60,639 nucleotides of DNA. It comes from Azospirillum oleiclasticum (lineage in GTDB: Bacteria > Pseudomonadota > Alphaproteobacteria > Azospirillales > Azospirillaceae). Shown here piece after piece: positions 59,903-60,639 of the stretch. The stretch is from assembly GCF_013423485.1 (NCBI RefSeq), contig NZ_JABFFR010000044.1, positions 1 through 60,639 of the forward strand. Reading direction: 5' to 3'. Position 1 is the stretch's first letter. The number at the start of each line of letters is the position of its first letter. Below the pieces are notes generated by a model. That model had not been told where the DNA came from. It did not search any database and saw only the letters and a program-made list of their open reading frames with translations. The position numbers and the translations under genes were made by a program.

Positions 59903-60639
59903 GTCCGTGCCCTCGCCCGGTCGTCGATCCAGCGGGTGTGCAGCGTGCCGTTCAGGAAATCCGGCTCGTCCAGAAGTCCGCGCATGAAGGGGATGGTGGT
60001 GGCGATGCCCTCGACCCGGAAGCCGGACAGCGCCAGCCGCGCCCGCTCCACCGCCTCGGCCCGGTCGCGGCCGGAGACGATCAGCTTGCCGATCATCGAG
60101 TCGTAGAACGGCGACACCTCGAAGCCGCGGTGCGCGTGGCTGTCAAAGCGGATGCCGGGTCCGACCGGCGGGCGCCAGGCGGTGATGCGGCCGGGGCAGG
60201 GGGCGAAGTCGCGCTCCGGATCCTCGGCGTTGATGCGGAACTCCAGCGCGGCCCCCGCGGTGGGCATGGCCGGCTGGGCGATGGACAGCCGCTCGCCGGC
60301 GGCGACGCGGAACTGCTCGGCCACCAGATCCACGCCGAACAGCGCCTCCGTCACGGGGTGCTCGACCTGGATGCGGGTGTTCATCTCGATGAAGTAGAAG
60401 CCGCCATCGGCGCCACCCTTATGGTCGAGATCGTAGATGAACTCGATGGTGCCGGCGTTGACGTAGCCGATGCCGCGCACCAGCGTCAGCGCGGCCTCGG
60501 CGATGCGCTTGCGGGTGGTGGGGTCGAGCACGGGGGACGGCGCCTCCTCCACCAGCTTCTGGTGGCGGCGCTGGACGGAGCAGTCGCGCTCCCACAGATG
60601 GATGGCGCCGCCGTGCCCGTCGCCGAAGACCTGCACCTC
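59899..60639 (-). CDS. Biotin carboxylase (N-terminus beyond window)
   Basis: The visible 246 residues are the C-terminal half of an AccC/PycA-type biotin carboxylase: EVQVFGDGHG, SPVLDPTTRKRI, YFIEMNTRIQVEHPVTE with the catalytic Arg and Glu, and EFRINAEDPERDFAPCPGRITAW. It carboxylates a biotin carrier using ATP and bicarbonate. It overlaps the carboxyltransferase gene by four bases (ATGA), so the two subunits form one enzyme. The biotin carrier gene may lie just outside the window. Confidence 0.93.
   Translation of the reverse strand, partial: EVQVFGDGHGGAIHLWERDCSVQRRHQKLVEEAPSPVLDPTTRKRIAEAALTLVRGIGYVNAGTIEFIYDLDHKGGADGGFYFIEMNTRIQVEHPVTEALFGVDLVAEQFRVAAGERLSIAQPAMPTAGAALEFRINAEDPERDFAPCPGRITAWRPPVGPGIRFDSHAHRGFEVSPFYDSMIGKLIVSGRDRAEAVERARLALSGFRVEGIATTIPFMRGLLDEPDFLNGTLHTRWIDDRARART

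Overview
The window is high-GC, densely coded proteobacterial DNA. Gene families point to a metabolically versatile, plant-associated alphaproteobacterium; an Azospirillum-like member of the Rhodospirillales is my best guess, inferred from gene content and not from any marker gene. Traits behind that guess are two TRAP importers, D-apionate-type catabolism, xylan-binding modules, cyanate use, a DUF1127 protein, an HWE/HisKA_2-type kinase and a CsgG/HfaB-type surface system. I saw no rRNA, tRNA, CRISPR array, transposase or integrase.

Layout. 1-1544 (-): start of a leaderless GH5-like glycanase with three carbohydrate-binding modules. 2120-8649 (+): a six-gene operon that reads as D-apionate use: RuBisCO-like decarboxylase, DUF1537 kinase, oxidoisomerase and a TRAP transporter, closed by a strong terminator. 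9017-20404 (+): the most unusual locus, a gene of about 3117 codons made almost entirely of some 390 Thr/Ser-rich octapeptides, followed 27 bases later by a TPR/GT41 (O-GlcNAc-transferase, SPINDLY type) enzyme. 20514-21962: lactate-permease-family protein. 22077-28366: mixed metabolic and regulatory genes (GST, quinone-oxidoreductase-like MDR, PEP mutase family, enoyl-CoA hydratase, LysR, DUF1127, MarR with divergent DUF1579). 28376-36733: cyanate island, with a sigma-54 activator (CynF-like) divergent from cynABDS, a consensus -24/-12 promoter, three operator-like palindromes, and a chemoreceptor and DUF1348 gene downstream. 36744-41696: SDR/MaoC-like/TauE genes with a divergent LysR, then a sensor kinase beside an AT-rich gap. 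42354-44429 (-): MFS carrier and MlaA-like protein. 44579-49531 (+): RraA-family, GntR, second TRAP system and RpiB isomerase. 49651-51002: carboxymuconolactone-decarboxylase-like gene plus an ECF41 sigma factor with a matching promoter. 51026-53626: CsgG/HfaB-like secretion operon with two small exported proteins, and a divergent small secreted protein. 53728-57511: glycosyltransferase, methyltransferase and a polytopic GT-C-like protein. 57618-60639 (-): BKACE, carboxyltransferase and biotin carboxylase (cut by the window edge).

How the parts may work together. The apionate operon takes a plant-derived branched sugar acid to an erythrulose phosphate. The RpiB-family isomerase at 49085 could serve the following step, although it sits in another transporter cluster. 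The cyanate island couples uptake, hydrolysis and sigma-54 control. The repeat protein and GT41 enzyme look like a substrate-glycosyltransferase pair; this is inference, but it is the best candidate in the window for an undescribed system. Start codons were chosen from visible ribosome-binding sites and overlaps, and several (9017 GTG, 25154 TTG, 38899 TTG, 50115 GTG) are not ATG.
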